A stretch of DNA of 64,000 bases from the NCBI GenBank assembly GCA_022226935.1, contig CP092081.1, positions 3,906,770-3,970,769 of the forward strand, in the 5' to 3' direction. This document shows positions 8,528 to 19,107 of this stretch, one piece after another (position 1 is the first letter of the stretch; each line of letters opens with the position of its first letter). Origin of the DNA: Nitrospira sp. (lineage in GTDB: Bacteria > Nitrospirota > Nitrospiria > Nitrospirales > Nitrospiraceae). The notes beneath the pieces were generated by a model. It was not told the DNA's origin. It worked only from the letters and a program-made list of their open reading frames with translations, and ran no database searches. The translations under genes were made by a program, and so were the position numbers.

Positions 8528-9313
8528 TCACCGATGAGGTGCATCAATGGGACGAAACTTTACGGCCTCGCTCCCACGTGCGATCAATTCCTTCAGCCCA
8601 TTCAAGTCCAATGCGCCTGGAACGAGTTCTGTTCCGACAATGAAGCCGGGCGTGCCGCTGATGCCGAGGGTGCGCGCCAGGGCGCGATTGCTATCGATCA
8701 CCGTCTGCCATTCTGGATTACGCATGTCGGCTTCCAGCTTCGCCGTGTTGAGACCGACTTCACCGGCTAGACTGAGGATCGATTCTTTGGTGATGTCGCC
8801 TTTGAACGCCAGCATGGCTTCATGGAAGGCCTGATGCTTCCCCTGAGCTTGTGAGGCCAGGGCGGCTTTGGCCGCGAGTTCCGAAACTTCGCCTAGAATG
8901 GGAAAATCCTTGTAGATCACACGCACCCGCGCGTCTTCCTGCTGCAATTGTGTGACGGCGCCGGCCGCTCGTTTGCAGTAGCCGCAGCGATAATCGAAAA
9001 ACTCGACGAGCGTGATAGGACCCGAGTGATTCCCGCTCACTGGCGACCTGGCATCGTTGAGCAGTTCATGCTGGTGGGCCGCCAGCGCGACTTTCTGCCG
9101 TGCTTTCTCCTCCGCCTCCCGTTTCGCTTCCAGCGCTTGCAGAGATTGCTCAATCACTTCAGGATGCGTGCGGATGTATTGCTCGATGAGCCGCTCCATG
9201 AGTTCTCTGGCAGCCGGATCGGGTTCCGATGCTGCCACAGGCCGCAAAACTGACAGAGAGGTGATCAACAGAATGAGTAGGGTCGCGGCAAGGGGATAAG
9301 GGTAGCGATTCAT
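8528..9313 (-). CDS. DsbA-family periplasmic thiol oxidoreductase (Com1/ScsC-like)
   Basis: A 261-aa protein starting at the ATG at 9313, with AAGGA upstream. It has a signal peptide, then a charged helical region (about 35-85) of the kind that oligomerises Com1/ScsC-type proteins. A thioredoxin fold follows with active site C110-G-Y-C113 and the cis-proline motif TP at 221-222. Such proteins make, isomerise or reduce disulfides in exported proteins. No DsbB or DsbD partner is visible nearby, so the redox direction is open. A candidate promoter lies at 9389-9418, and a 14-bp palindrome lies in the leader. Confidence 0.9.
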   Translation of the reverse strand: MNRYPYPLAATLLILLITSLSVLRPVAASEPDPAARELMERLIEQYIRTHPEVIEQSLQALEAKREAEEKARQKVALAAHQHELLNDARSPVSGNHSGPITLVEFFDYRCGYCKRAAGAVTQLQQEDARVRVIYKDFPILGEVSELAAKAALASQAQGKHQAFHEAMLAFKGDITKESILSLAGEVGLNTAKLEADMRNPEWQTVIDSNRALARTLGISGTPGFIVGTELVPGALDLNGLKELIARGSEAVKFRPIDAPHR

Positions 9314-9329
9314 CGGAGATCCTTCAGGT

Positions 9330-9343
9330 CTGATCGCGATCAG
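9330..9343. promoter_or_regulatory. 14-bp perfect palindrome in the DsbA-like gene leader
   Basis: CTGATCGCGATCAG is a perfect palindrome ending 17 nt upstream of the start codon. It could be an operator or a leader hairpin. Confidence 0.3.
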
Positions 9344-9388
9344 GTTGGTCAGGTGACGGGCCGGATGGTGCCCCAGTTGCGCTGCAGG

Positions 9389-9418
9389 AGAATACGCAGA
9401 GCTAGCTCTCAAGGTCAA
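9389..9418 (-). promoter_or_regulatory. Candidate sigma-70-type promoter of the DsbA-like gene
   Basis: On the minus strand, TTGACC (-35) and TATTCT (-10) are separated by 18 bp, placing the start about 70 nt before the ATG at 9313. This is based on consensus match only. Confidence 0.35.
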
Positions 9419-9495
9419 CCAGCTGGCCGGACAATTGAATGAGGCATGGTTATGGCACGTACCCCGACTGGATGGGTGCTGTTGACGTGAGGAGA

Positions 9496-9813
9496 TCAGT
9501 TGGCCGGATCGGTCGGCAGCTTCGCGATCTTGATCAAGGTGTGCTCGTCATTGAGTTCGAAAGTCACATGGTCTCCGATGCTAAGGCCCTGCAGAAGGCG
9601 AGCGTCGCGAACGGGGAGCGCCCGAGATTCTCCCGTGGGAAAAAGGATGGTCACGGTGAGGGCGTCCTGATTGATCGAGACAATCGTGCCGCCCAGCAGA
9701 GCGGCCTCCGCGGATGTGGCTGCAGCCACAAAGTTCGTCGGCATAGTACAGGAAACGAGAAGGAGGATGGCGCCCAGCATCAGCGGCAGCATCCGATACG
9801 ATAGCGCATCCAC
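9496..9813 (-). CDS. Small putative lipoprotein, function unknown
   Basis: A 105-aa reading frame with a hydrophobic N-terminus and a possible lipobox, LVSC. The rest is a compact, probably beta-rich domain (GGTIVSINQDALTVTILFP) that could form a small barrel. The first in-frame start is GTG at 9813; ATG at 9792 is an alternative and would give a shorter, more typical lipoprotein signal. The family is not recognised. It lies between the DsbA-like gene and the divergent acetate kinase. Confidence 0.6.
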   Translation of the reverse strand: MDALSYRMLPLMLGAILLLVSCTMPTNFVAAATSAEAALLGGTIVSINQDALTVTILFPTGESRALPVRDARLLQGLSIGDHVTFELNDEHTLIKIAKLPTDPAN

Positions 9814-9927
9814 GGTCCCTGTGGAACTAGCGTTTCCCCTATAGTGATTCCGCGCAGAAGACCTAGACGAAAGGTCCAGGGATTTTCCGGTTGCGCTGAT
9901 CGTATGGTCGATCTATGGTGAGAGGGC

Positions 9928-11148
9928 ATGCCGCAATCCAAACGCGAAGTCCCAGCCTTGCTGATCGTGAACGCCGGATCGTCCAGCGTCAAATGGGCGT
10001 TATTCCACGTGGCAGCATCGCCCGTCAGGTCGGCATCGGGACGGATCGAGCGCATCGGGATTCCCGACGGTATCGTGAGCGTGACCGATGCCGCGACCGG
10101 GCAGGACCACCGGCGTACTGCGCAGATTCCGACCCACGCAGCTGCCGTGCAACTGCTCATTGACCAACTCGAGCAGAGCGGCCGGGGCTTGTCTCTCCAG
10201 GCCATCGGTCATCGCGTCGTCCATGGAGGAAGCCGATATACCAATCCGGAGGTGCTCTCGACGGCGGTCATGGAAGAATTGCGCCGGCTCAGTCCCTACG
10301 ATCCCGAGCATCTTCCGGCGGAGCTCACCCTCATCGAAGCCTTGGCTGTGCGGTACCCCGCCATCCCGCAAGTGGCCTGTTTCGATACCGGATTCCATCA
10401 ACATCTGCCGCCGGTCGCTCGCTTGCTGGCGATCCCCCGCCGCTATGAAAAACAGGGTGTCAGACGATACGGCTTTCATGGGCTGTCGTATGCGTACCTG
10501 ATGGAAGAATTGGAGCGAGTGGCGGGTTCTGATGCCGCGCGCGGCAACGTGATCCTGGCGCATTTGGGCAACGGAGCCAGTCTCGCCGCCGTGCGCGACG
10601 GCGTGAGTATCGATACGACGATGGGATTCACACCGGCCTCGGGGTTGCCGATGAGCACCAGGTCCGGCGACCTGGATCCTGGTTTGATATCCTATCTCTC
10701 CACAACCGAGGGCATGACGGCGGAGCAGTTTCATCATATGGTCCATGCGCAATCGGGTCTGTTGGGGCTGTCTGAACTCAGTCCCGACTTGCGGGATTTG
10801 CTCGCGCAGGAAAGCTGCGATACGCGCGCGGCAGAGGCGGTGGCGGTATTTTGTTATCACGGGAAAAAGTGGATCGGCGCTTATGCGGCGGCGCTTGGCG
10901 GACTGGACCAGCTCGTCTTCAGCGGCGGCATCGGCGAACATTCATCCATTGTGCGGGCGCGCATGTGCGACGGCTTGGCGTTTCTCGGCATTCAATTGGA
11001 TCAGGCTCGCAACGGAGCCCATGATGCGGTCATCTCCGCTCCCGGCAGCCGGGTGACGGTGCGCGTGATCCATACGGATGAAGAGCGCCACATCGCGCAA
11101 TCGGTCTGCCGGCTGCTGGCATTGCCTGGCAGCCGTGGCACACAATGA
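9928..11148 (+). CDS. ackA: Acetate kinase
   Basis: A 406-aa protein of normal length with the N-terminal phosphate-binding motif NAGSSSVKW and the C-terminal signature [15 protein letters not shown] precedes the ATG. It interconverts acetyl phosphate plus ADP with acetate plus ATP in the cytoplasm. The phosphoketolase gene begins 65 nt downstream, so the pair would split sugar phosphates to acetyl phosphate and harvest ATP as acetate is formed. The pathway reading rests on both enzymes being adjacent. Confidence 0.97.
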   Translation: MPQSKREVPALLIVNAGSSSVKWALFHVAASPVRSASGRIERIGIPDGIVSVTDAATGQDHRRTAQIPTHAAAVQLLIDQLEQSGRGLSLQAIGHRVVHGGSRYTNPEVLSTAVMEELRRLSPYDPEHLPAELTLIEALAVRYPAIPQVACFDTGFHQHLPPVARLLAIPRRYEKQGVRRYGFHGLSYAYLMEELERVAGSDAARGNVILAHLGNGASLAAVRDGVSIDTTMGFTPASGLPMSTRSGDLDPGLISYLSTTEGMTAEQFHHMVHAQSGLLGLSELSPDLRDLLAQESCDTRAAEAVAVFCYHGKKWIGAYAAALGGLDQLVFSGGIGEHSSIVRARMCDGLAFLGIQLDQARNGAHDAVISAPGSRVTVRVIHTDEERHIAQSVCRLLALPGSRGTQ

Positions 11149-11213
11149 CACCACGGCGTCAGCCGGATAGGACTGACGCGGCCGGATACGCTCACATCGG
11201 AAAGAGGGACTTC

Positions 11214-13589
11214 ATGACACAGACGACCCACGCGAATCAGCCGCTCAGCCCCGAGATGGTTCAGCAGATCCATGCCTACTGGCGAGCGGCGAATTATCTC
11301 TCCGTCGGGCAGATTTATTTGTATGAGAACCCCCTGCTCAAGCAGCCCTTGAAGCGCGAACATATCAAGCCGCGCCTGCTCGGCCATTGGGGGACGACGC
11401 CGGGGCTGAATTTTATCTATGTCCATCTCAACCGCATCATCAAGGCGCAGGATCTTCCCGTGCTTTATGTTGCCGGGCCAGGCCACGGCGGTCCCGGGTT
11501 GGTCGCGAACGTCTATCTCGAAGGCACCTACAGCGAAGTCTATCCGAACATTTCGCAGGACGAGGAAGGGTTGCAGCGGCTGTTCAAACAGTTTTCCTTT
11601 CCAGGCGGCATTCCGAGCCATGTCGCGCCGGAAACCCCCGGCTCTATTCACGAGGGCGGGGAGTTGGGATATTCCTTGGCTCATGCCTACGGGGCGGCCT
11701 TCGATCACCCCGAGTTGCTGGTGGCCTGCGTGATCGGGGACGGAGAGGCGGAAACCGGTCCGTTGGCCGGCAGTTGGCATGGCAACAAGTTTCTGAACCC
11801 GGTGCGGGACGGAGCCGTGCTGCCGATCCTGCATCTGAACGGGTACAAGATCGCCGGGCCGACCGTGCTCGCCCGCATGCCCCCGGATGAACTCGAATCC
11901 CTGCTGATCGGCTATGGCCACCAGCCGTTTTTTGTCGAGGGCGATGACCCGGCGACGATGCATCAATTGATGGCCTCCACGCTTGATGAAATCGTGGCGA
12001 CGATCCGGCGCATTCAACAGGAGGCGCGCACGAACGGATTCACGACCCGGCCGCGCTGGCCCATGATCGTCTTACGCACGCCGAAGGGCTGGACCGGCCC
12101 GAAAGAAGTGGACGGCAAGTTGACGGAAGGAACCTTCCGCTCCCACCAGGTGCCGATGGCGGAGATGGATAAGCCCGGGCATGTCGAGTTGTTGGAGCGC
12201 TGGCTGAAGAGTTACAAACCCGACGAATTGTTCGACGACACAGGGAAGTTGCTCCCTGAGCTCGCCTCGCTGGCGCCGACCGGCGCGCGGCGCATGGGCG
12301 CCATTGCCTGCGCGAATGGCGGCAGCCTCCTGCGCGATCTGCACATGCCGGATTTCCGGCAGTATGCCGTGCCGGTGGTCAAGCCGGGCGCGGATGAGGC
12401 CGAGGCCACGAGGGTGCAGGGACTGTTTCTTCGCGATGTGTTGAAACTGAATATGCACAACTTCCGGATTTTCGGGCCGGACGAGACGGCCTCCAACCGC
12501 TGGGGCGCCGTGTTCGAAATAACCGACCGGTGCTCGACGGAGGAAATTCTTCCGATCGACGAACATGTGGCCCATGACGGACGTGTCATGGAAATCTTGA
12601 GCGAACATCTGTGTCAGGGGTGGCTCGAAGGGTACCTCCTCACCGGACGCCACGGGTTCATGAACTGCTATGAGGCGTTCATTCACATCGTCGATTCTAT
12701 GTTCAACCAGCATGCCAAGTGGTTGAAGACTTCGCGCGAGATTCCCTGGCGGCGGCCGATCGCCTCCCTCAACTACCTCTTGACGTCCCATGTGTGGCGG
12801 CAGGACCACAATGGATTCAGCCACCAGGATCCGGGGTTTATCGACCATGTCGTGAATAAGAAGGCCGAAGTGATTCGCGTCTATCTGCCGCCCGATGCCA
12901 ACACGCTGTTGTCGGTGACCGATCACTGCCTGCGCAGCCGCGATTATGTGAATGTGGTCGTGGCGGGGAAACAGCCGGCGCCGCAATGGTTGGATATGGA
13001 GTCCGCCATCCTCCATTGCACGGCCGGCATCGGCATTTGGGAATGGGCCAGCAATGACCGTGGCAGCGAACCGGATGTGGTGATGGCCTGTTGCGGCGAT
13101 GTGCCGACCATGGAGACGCTGGCGGCCGTGGACATTCTGCGCGTGGCCCAGCCCAATTTGAAGGTGCGTGTGGTGAACGTGGTCGATCTCATGAAGCTGC
13201 AGCCGGCCAGTGAACATCCGCACGGCATGTCCGACAAGGAGTTCGATGCGCTGTTTACGACCGATAAGCCGATCATGTTCGCCTTCCATGGGTACCCGTG
13301 GTTGATCCACCGGCTCACCTACCGGCGGACGAATCATCACAATTTGCATGTGCGAGGCTACAAAGAAGAAGGCACGACGACGACGCCCTTTGATATGGTC
13401 GTGTTGAATGACCTGGATCGCTTCCATCTCGTGGCTGACGTGGTCGACCGTGTGCCGCAGCTCGGGGCGCGGGCTGCGTACCTCAAACAGGAGATGCGGG
13501 ATAAACGCATGCAGCACAAACAGTACATCGAGATCCATGGCACCGATATGCCTGAGATCAGAAACTGGAAGTGGAGCGGAAAGCGATAA
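11214..13589 (+). CDS. xfp: Xylulose 5-phosphate/fructose 6-phosphate phosphoketolase
   Basis: A 791-aa protein, typical for the family, with the start chosen at the ATG at 11214 after AAAGAGG. Characteristic segments are [17 protein letters not shown] and the thiamine diphosphate motif GDGEAETGP. The middle and C-terminal transketolase-like domains are intact. The enzyme cleaves xylulose 5-phosphate or fructose 6-phosphate with phosphate to give acetyl phosphate and a shorter sugar phosphate. It lies between ackA and a HAD phosphatase gene in one operon. Substrate preference cannot be decided from the sequence. Confidence 0.96.
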   Translation: MTQTTHANQPLSPEMVQQIHAYWRAANYLSVGQIYLYENPLLKQPLKREHIKPRLLGHWGTTPGLNFIYVHLNRIIKAQDLPVLYVAGPGHGGPGLVANVYLEGTYSEVYPNISQDEEGLQRLFKQFSFPGGIPSHVAPETPGSIHEGGELGYSLAHAYGAAFDHPELLVACVIGDGEAETGPLAGSWHGNKFLNPVRDGAVLPILHLNGYKIAGPTVLARMPPDELESLLIGYGHQPFFVEGDDPATMHQLMASTLDEIVATIRRIQQEARTNGFTTRPRWPMIVLRTPKGWTGPKEVDGKLTEGTFRSHQVPMAEMDKPGHVELLERWLKSYKPDELFDDTGKLLPELASLAPTGARRMGAIACANGGSLLRDLHMPDFRQYAVPVVKPGADEAEATRVQGLFLRDVLKLNMHNFRIFGPDETASNRWGAVFEITDRCSTEEILPIDEHVAHDGRVMEILSEHLCQGWLEGYLLTGRHGFMNCYEAFIHIVDSMFNQHAKWLKTSREIPWRRPIASLNYLLTSHVWRQDHNGFSHQDPGFIDHVVNKKAEVIRVYLPPDANTLLSVTDHCLRSRDYVNVVVAGKQPAPQWLDMESAILHCTAGIGIWEWASNDRGSEPDVVMACCGDVPTMETLAAVDILRVAQPNLKVRVVNVVDLMKLQPASEHPHGMSDKEFDALFTTDKPIMFAFHGYPWLIHRLTYRRTNHHNLHVRGYKEEGTTTTPFDMVVLNDLDRFHLVADVVDRVPQLGARAAYLKQEMRDKRMQHKQYIEIHGTDMPEIRNWKWSGKR

Positions 13590-13592
13590 GGT

Positions 13593-14279
13593 ATGGCAGA
13601 TCCTACGGTGGTCGTGTTGTTCGATGTCGATAATACCTTGATGGACAACGACCGGATTACGGCCGACCTCACGCAACATCTGGATGAAGAAATCGGCACC
13701 AAGGGGGAGCGGCAGTACTGGGCGATCTTCGAAGAGCTGCGGGAAAAGCTGGGCTATGTGGATTACCTTGGCGCCCTGCAGCGCTATCGCCAAGAGTATC
13801 CCCGTGATCCCCATCTCTTCGCGCTCTCCCGCTTCCTGTTGAATTATCCCTTCTCAGAGCGAGTGTTTCCGCAGGTGCATGACGTGATTCGCCAGACCGC
13901 TCAGTGGGCGCAGACCGTCATCCTTTCCGATGGCGACATCGTCTTCCAACCGCGCAAGGTCGACCGTTCCGGCCTCTTTGACGCAGTCGAGGGTCATGTC
14001 CTCATCTACATTCATAAAGAGCAGGAATTGGATGACGTCGAGCAGCGCTATCCGGCCGACCACTATGTGCTGATCGATGACAAGCTGCGTATTCTCACGG
14101 CCGTGAAGGCCTATTGGGGCGCGCGAGTGACGACGGTGTTTCCGCGCCAGGGGCATTATGCGAACGATCCGGAGGTGCTGCGGACATTTCCTGCGGCCGA
14201 CCTCACCATCGATCGCATCGGCGAATTGCTTACGCTCGATCGGAGTGCGCTTCTGGCTGCCGCGAAGCCTCGGACATGA
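13593..14279 (+). CDS. HAD-superfamily hydrolase
   Basis: A 228-aa protein starting 3 nt after the phosphoketolase stop, so translation is probably coupled. The HAD nucleophile motif FDVDNTLMD is near residue 10, the second motif is LSDGD, and the acidic motif is LIDDK. An alpha-helical cap lies between motifs 1 and 2. HAD enzymes mostly dephosphorylate small molecules, and the position suggests a sugar phosphate or phosphoketolase by-product. The substrate is unknown. Confidence 0.85.
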   Translation: MADPTVVVLFDVDNTLMDNDRITADLTQHLDEEIGTKGERQYWAIFEELREKLGYVDYLGALQRYRQEYPRDPHLFALSRFLLNYPFSERVFPQVHDVIRQTAQWAQTVILSDGDIVFQPRKVDRSGLFDAVEGHVLIYIHKEQELDDVEQRYPADHYVLIDDKLRILTAVKAYWGARVTTVFPRQGHYANDPEVLRTFPAADLTIDRIGELLTLDRSALLAAAKPRT

Positions 14280-14334
14280 TGAGACGTCGGAAAGTTGCGT
14301 GCCTCTCATCCACCTCTAGCCAGGCAGGTGATCT

Positions 14335-15396
14335 ATGACACCCAAGACACCCGTGGACAGAATTTGGTCCCTGACGCTCGGCCGCCGGCAACTATTGAAA
14401 GGATTGGGCGTGGCGGGATCGCTCATGGCACTCGGAGGACCACGCCGCGTGGCCGACGCGCTCGCCGCAGATTCGGCCGTGCCGAGTCAGTCGCCCGGCG
14501 AGGTCCCACGGCGCGCATTGGGGAAAACGGGCTTGCAGGTGTCGGCCCTCTGTTTCGGGGGCGCGCATTGGGGCCGCATTCAGGAGGATGGAGAAGCGAT
14601 TCGCTTGTTACACGCGGCCATCGATGCGGGAGTGAATTTTTTCGACAATGCCTGGGAATACAACGGCGGACGATCCGAAGAGCTGATGGGCAAAGCGCTG
14701 CAGGGAAAACGGCAGCAGGTGGTGCTCATGACGAAGGTCTGCTCGCACGGGCGTGACAAGAAGGTGGCGCTTCAGCAGCTGGAGGACTCGCTCCGCCGTT
14801 TGAAGACCGACTATCTCGATCTCTGGCAGATTCACGAAGTGGTCTACGAAGACGATCCTGATCGGCACTTTGCTCCAAACGGCGGGGCCGAGGCGCTGCT
14901 CGACGCCAAGCGGCAGGGGAAGGTGCGATTCATCGGCTTCACCGGCCACAAGCACCCGAAGATCCATCTCAAAATGTTGGCGCACGACTTTCCATTCGAT
15001 ACCTGCCAGATGCCCTTGAATGTCTTCGACGGGACCTATCGCAGTTTTGAGCGGGAGGTGCTGCCGATTCTGAATCAACGCGGAATCGCTCCGCTCGGCA
15101 TGAAGAGCCTGAGCGGCAATGCCGAACCCATCAAGCAGGGGATCGTGACGCCGGAGGACGCGATGCGGTACGTGCTGAGTCTGCCGATCGCCTCGTTGGT
15201 CAGTGGAATCGATTCCCCGCAGGTCCTGAAACAGAATCTCGACATTGCGCGGCGATTTACGCCCATGACGGTCGCCGAAATGGAAGGCCTGCGCGCCAGA
15301 GTGGCGATGTTCGCGATGGACGGTCGGTACGAACTGTTCAAATCCACGAATCGCTACGACGGCTCCATCGGCCGCCAGCAGCACGGGATCTCGTAA
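14335..15396 (+). CDS. Tat-exported aldo/keto reductase
   Basis: A 353-aa protein with a twin-arginine leader (GRRQLLKGLGVAG) ending near residue 45. The aldo/keto reductase barrel follows, with the Asp and Tyr of FFDNAWEY, the Lys of LMTKV and the His of WQIHE. The ATG follows CAGGCAGGTG. Tat export implies folding with bound NADP(H) in the cytoplasm before transport. It is the last gene of the apparent ackA-xfp-HAD operon, and a 12-bp hairpin follows. The substrate is unknown. Confidence 0.85.
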   Translation: MTPKTPVDRIWSLTLGRRQLLKGLGVAGSLMALGGPRRVADALAADSAVPSQSPGEVPRRALGKTGLQVSALCFGGAHWGRIQEDGEAIRLLHAAIDAGVNFFDNAWEYNGGRSEELMGKALQGKRQQVVLMTKVCSHGRDKKVALQQLEDSLRRLKTDYLDLWQIHEVVYEDDPDRHFAPNGGAEALLDAKRQGKVRFIGFTGHKHPKIHLKMLAHDFPFDTCQMPLNVFDGTYRSFEREVLPILNQRGIAPLGMKSLSGNAEPIKQGIVTPEDAMRYVLSLPIASLVSGIDSPQVLKQNLDIARRFTPMTVAEMEGLRARVAMFAMDGRYELFKSTNRYDGSIGRQQHGIS

Positions 15397-15429
15397 GCGG
15401 TTCCGCTTGATGGTTGTTCAGCTCAGCGG

Positions 15430-15459
15430 CCGGCACTCGCCTGAAGCGGCGAGTGCCGG
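15430..15459. terminator. Symmetrical hairpin between convergent genes
   Basis: CCGGCACTCGCC (15430-15441) pairs perfectly with GGCGAGTGCCGG (15448-15459) over a 6-nt loop. It sits between the 3' ends of the aldo/keto reductase and the 528-aa gene. There is no T-run, so it is a probable bidirectional terminator or mRNA-end hairpin. Confidence 0.6.
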
Positions 15460-15484
15460 TCTGTGGTGGCTCAGATGCGTTCGA

Positions 15485-17071
15485 TCAGGCGGGAACCGGT
15501 TCTTTCGGCATCCGTGGGATCCGGTCCAGGACGGCATCAGCCCGAAAACCGTTCTCGGCCAATTGGGTCGCCAGCCTCGCCTCCATGCGAAGATCCTTGC
15601 TGAGCGCCGTCAAGCCTTCTTCTGTCCCCGCGCGGATGGTCTTGTCCAGCACATCATCAGCGACTGCGTTGGCCGGGAAATTCAGTTTCTGATTATGCGG
15701 GCCGACTTCGCGCAAGAGGTGTTTGAGGATGCCCCCGGCCACGTAGCGCTCGAACGGCAGGTCGATAAGTTGGAAACGATCGAACAACATGGGCCATTCG
15801 TATCGAGGAATTTTTTCCTTGAAGATCTCTTCCGTGAAGATAAATTCGCTCACGGTGCAGCGCGATGCTCGCTTCCCGAGGGCATCAATGGCCTCTTCCC
15901 CGAAGTGAACCAGGGGGGCCGCAGGAGACAGTTCCACCATGCGGTCCGTCCAGAGGATCGACCACCAGGCGGCATTCCTCATGTCGATTTGCCGCGCTGG
16001 AGGTGCCAGCCAGACGCCGCAATTCAAAAAGTAGGCGTCGATCTTTTTGAGCGCGAGCTGCCCGGCGGGCGTTTCATCAAACCCGGCATAGGGCGAGGGC
16101 GATGGAAACCGGCCGGTCAGATTGATGTCGAACCAGTGATGCCATGTGGAGTCGGCCAGGATCCGGCCCACGTCGACGTGGTGGCCGTTATAGGCCGAAA
16201 TCACGCCGATTTCCTGCCCATGCTTGCTTGCGCCTGGGTCTTTGATCCTTCCCCACGCGATGACGTCGGGAGCTTCTTGATGGCCGGCTTTCGTTGGCCA
16301 GACGGGGTTGCCGGATACCGGTGTCGGGGCGAGAGCCTCGCCTTCGTGCTGATGGTCGGGCAGAATATTGATCGGGCCTTCCTGGCTGCATAGCACAGGG
16401 TGAGGGCGGTACCGTCTCGTCAAAATCAACGGAGAGGCAACGGCATAGCGTTTCCAGCGAATGGTTTGCGGCTTGTCATCGGACTGATCGTCGAAATCAA
16501 AGGTGGATCCTGCGTCAGGTCCATCTTCAAGGGTGGTGTTCCACCCGTTTGGAACTGCATCGGGAGCCGGATATTGGCGCATCACTCCGGCTCGCGGGAT
16601 TTGCCCGGCAATGCTTCTGCCCAGGTTTGCGTGATCTCCGGTGACAAGAACTCCGCCGAATTTCGGCGCAGCCATGAATTGATTCAAGAGTGTCACTTCA
16701 ACTGCTTGCAGGTTTGGTGTCGATTCGGCACCGAAGAACCAGATTTCATCGTACTTGTTCATGATGTCGAGGGCGGGATCCGTCAGCAGCTTCGGGCCGG
16801 CAATGGTGGCCGTCGGATCGCCACCCGTTCGGTGCGCAAAGTCGATGGAGAAGTCGACATAGGAATAGGCGCGCGTCTTCAGCAGATTGTAAACATACTG
16901 GAGGCCAAGAAATGACCCGCCGTTGAAGTGCACGCTGCCGTCCGCATACATCAGGATTCTGACCTTGGCCGGACGACGCCACCAAGGGAAATGGAGGTCC
17001 CAGTCGATGGCTCCCCACCGCCGGCGAATCGACTGTTGAAGCAGTTGCGCATCTGAAAATGAATGGGCCAT
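15485..17071 (-). CDS. Unrecognised 528-aa protein, possibly with a GATase/ThuA-like N-terminal fold
   Basis: The start at 17071 is set by AAAGGAG seven bases upstream. I do not recognise the family. The N-terminal third looks like a Rossmann-like alpha/beta domain: KVRILMYADGSVHF, then DEIWFFGAES and GGVLVTGDHANLGRSIAGQ, resembling proteins that place a functional residue at the end of a strand. A His-rich segment DHQHEGEALAP near residue 240 also recalls ThuA-type proteins. The C-terminal part is helical and rich in charged residues. There is no signal peptide or membrane segment. It is monocistronic, convergent with the carbon operon. Confidence 0.75.
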   Translation of the reverse strand: MAHSFSDAQLLQQSIRRRWGAIDWDLHFPWWRRPAKVRILMYADGSVHFNGGSFLGLQYVYNLLKTRAYSYVDFSIDFAHRTGGDPTATIAGPKLLTDPALDIMNKYDEIWFFGAESTPNLQAVEVTLLNQFMAAPKFGGVLVTGDHANLGRSIAGQIPRAGVMRQYPAPDAVPNGWNTTLEDGPDAGSTFDFDDQSDDKPQTIRWKRYAVASPLILTRRYRPHPVLCSQEGPINILPDHQHEGEALAPTPVSGNPVWPTKAGHQEAPDVIAWGRIKDPGASKHGQEIGVISAYNGHHVDVGRILADSTWHHWFDINLTGRFPSPSPYAGFDETPAGQLALKKIDAYFLNCGVWLAPPARQIDMRNAAWWSILWTDRMVELSPAAPLVHFGEEAIDALGKRASRCTVSEFIFTEEIFKEKIPRYEWPMLFDRFQLIDLPFERYVAGGILKHLLREVGPHNQKLNFPANAVADDVLDKTIRAGTEEGLTALSKDLRMEARLATQLAENGFRADAVLDRIPRMPKEPVPA

Positions 17072-17478
17072 GAGAATCTCCTTTGTGGTTCGAGGGTCAC
17101 CATGAGCGGTGAACGCGTTGATAAGCCACTCGCACGATGAGAAAAACACGTATTCGGATTTGCCTCACCGAACGAGAATTCCTTCAGTCTGGATAGCAAA
17201 AGCCGCTCCTCAGCGGTCGAGGGGAAAAACTCGCTACGCATTCAGCGAGTTGGAAGGCGCGTCTCTGGATGTCCGAATGGTGCGAAGAAATGCTGGCTTA
17301 TTGATTCGGATACATGGCGTATCTTTGCGGATACGTACTCATGATGATGGCGTGTGAGCCGTCTGATCAATGCAAGATCGGCCCATGGCGGTGATCGCCG
17401 GACTGGCGCAGATCGGCACGGAGGTGGCTGGAACGATTCTGTGGCTCTGGCTAAGACTTGCAGAACTGTGCGGAGTCC
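17072..17478. other. Intergenic region with one minus-strand terminator
   Basis: No credible gene was seen here. Apart from the hairpin at 17223-17251 it contains no recognised element. Confidence 0.5.
17223..17251 (-). terminator. Rho-independent terminator on the minus strand
   Basis: Read on the minus strand, AACTCGCT pairs with AGCGAGTT over an 8-nt loop, and the second arm runs into a tract of five T. It probably ends the DUF3943 transcript, whose stop codon is about 230 nt upstream. Confidence 0.65.
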
Positions 17479-18990
17479 TCAACGCCACTCGACGGCGCCG
17501 AAGCCGGAATCTCCGAGGATGACATACATCAGGCTGACGGCTGTGACGGTCTGATTCCGAAATTCGACGCTCGGATAGTGCGCATCCCGGTGGGAAACGG
17601 AGTAACGAAGCGCCACGCCGTGCCGGTCGAGGACGCGAAGCGTGAAGGAAGATTCTGCGCGGATGATATTTTCCTGCCCATGCCGTTCGGGGGAGAGAAA
17701 GTCGCTGACATAATATTCCCGCCCTGTGATGTCGAACATGGCGCGATTGGCGTAAATCAGTCGGAGCGCGATCAGCGCCTGCGGCGTCGTCCCATAGTGG
17801 TAATCCCGTTCTTCCGTGCGCTGGATGCTTCCGGCCGCGCCATATCCCGCGCCCCCTAGCAATGTTCCTTGAAGCGCGAGTTCGTCCGACAACCAGGATT
17901 GCCAGACGGTTCCCAGCGAGAGCGCGGTACTGGAGACTCGGAACACCTGCGGCGAGATATAGTCGTAGCTTCCGAACAGGCCCCAGATTCCGCGGGTGGT
18001 GTCCCAGGATGCGTAGGTCTTCCCCGCGAGAAGGCCACGGGTCGTGATGGTTTCGAGGGTATTGGCCGTGGCCGCGGAGACGTGGAAATCGAAATAGTCG
18101 AAGGGGCGCGTATAGCCATAGCCCTGCTTGCCGGGCAGCCCGTATGTCAGTGTGAATTCGCCCACGGCGCCATGCTCGTTTACATTCGAGGACACGTTAT
18201 GGCTGCTCGAGGTCAGCGTGCCTCCTCCAGCCAGCCGGATGAACGTGGCGGGACGGTGGCTCGGATAGACGGCGTCGAAACGATCCCCGAACACCAGCCG
18301 GTTGAACCCGGTGGGCGGGGAAATGACGGCGGCGCCGAGCTCGCGCCAGAAACCGGGTCGGCCATCGTCGGATTCCAAGAGCAGATTGGCCATCCTGAAC
18401 AACGGCTCTCCCAGGAAGGTTCCGCCGATGGGCGTCGCGATCATGTCATTGATCGAGGGATTCGTTTTTTCGCCGCCGATTTCCCAGAGGAAACTCCCGG
18501 CGACGCTATACAGCGACGACTCCCAAAAATTCAAACCGGATGAACGGGCCAGCCCAAAATACACGCTGCCGCTGTACGGATGGAGGAATTGATTGACGGA
18601 AAACTGGTCGTTGTCGAGGACCCATTTCGAATCGGTGAGGTGCTGACGAATGGTGGTGCCGGTGGTGCGGTAATCTGCCATCGGTTCGGTGAAATGCCGA
18701 TCGAATTGGTTCAACAGGAAGAGATATGCGAGAATTTCCCCGGCTGGAATCAGATAACTGCGCCCCTCTCTCGTCTCCCAATTGAGCGTCGAGGACCGGT
18801 CTGAATCCTTTGCCGGAGCATCTGCCCCACCGGCGTAGGGTACCGGCCCGATCAGATCGCGTCCGCTGGGTTTCTCCAGAGGATGGGGAGTCTGATTTTG
18901 AGTCAGCGCCATGCCCGGAAGCATCAAGACCAGCACCGAGACCAGTGAAACGATCCGGACCATCTGACTGGCACGTAGTAATAACGGCAT
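17479..18990 (-). CDS. DUF3943-type outer-membrane protein
   Basis: A 503-aa protein with a signal peptide (VLVLMLPGMALT). The central stretch NPSINDMIATPIGGTFLGEP and the surrounding sequence resemble DUF3943. The C-terminal half alternates aromatic and polar residues in repeated beta-strand-like segments, ending in SLMYVILGDSGFGAVEWR, consistent with an outer-membrane barrel. An alternative ATG lies at 18963; neither start has a strong ribosome binding site. The function of the family is not established. Confidence 0.75.
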   Translation of the reverse strand: MPLLLRASQMVRIVSLVSVLVLMLPGMALTQNQTPHPLEKPSGRDLIGPVPYAGGADAPAKDSDRSSTLNWETREGRSYLIPAGEILAYLFLLNQFDRHFTEPMADYRTTGTTIRQHLTDSKWVLDNDQFSVNQFLHPYSGSVYFGLARSSGLNFWESSLYSVAGSFLWEIGGEKTNPSINDMIATPIGGTFLGEPLFRMANLLLESDDGRPGFWRELGAAVISPPTGFNRLVFGDRFDAVYPSHRPATFIRLAGGGTLTSSSHNVSSNVNEHGAVGEFTLTYGLPGKQGYGYTRPFDYFDFHVSAATANTLETITTRGLLAGKTYASWDTTRGIWGLFGSYDYISPQVFRVSSTALSLGTVWQSWLSDELALQGTLLGGAGYGAAGSIQRTEERDYHYGTTPQALIALRLIYANRAMFDITGREYYVSDFLSPERHGQENIIRAESSFTLRVLDRHGVALRYSVSHRDAHYPSVEFRNQTVTAVSLMYVILGDSGFGAVEWR

Positions 18991-19107
18991 GTTGTGTCAG
19001 GGACCTTCCATCGTGAGTTGAGCGCATCGGCTCGCTCGGGGCTACTCGGGGAAACCCTAGCTCATGCCGGGGGGAATGACTTGCAAGAGAGATCGATGGC
19101 GGTCGGT

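Noticed and set aside
9838-9855. TGGAACTAGCGTTTCC upstream of acetate kinase as a sigma-54 promoter
   Set aside because: The essential GC of the -12 box is missing.
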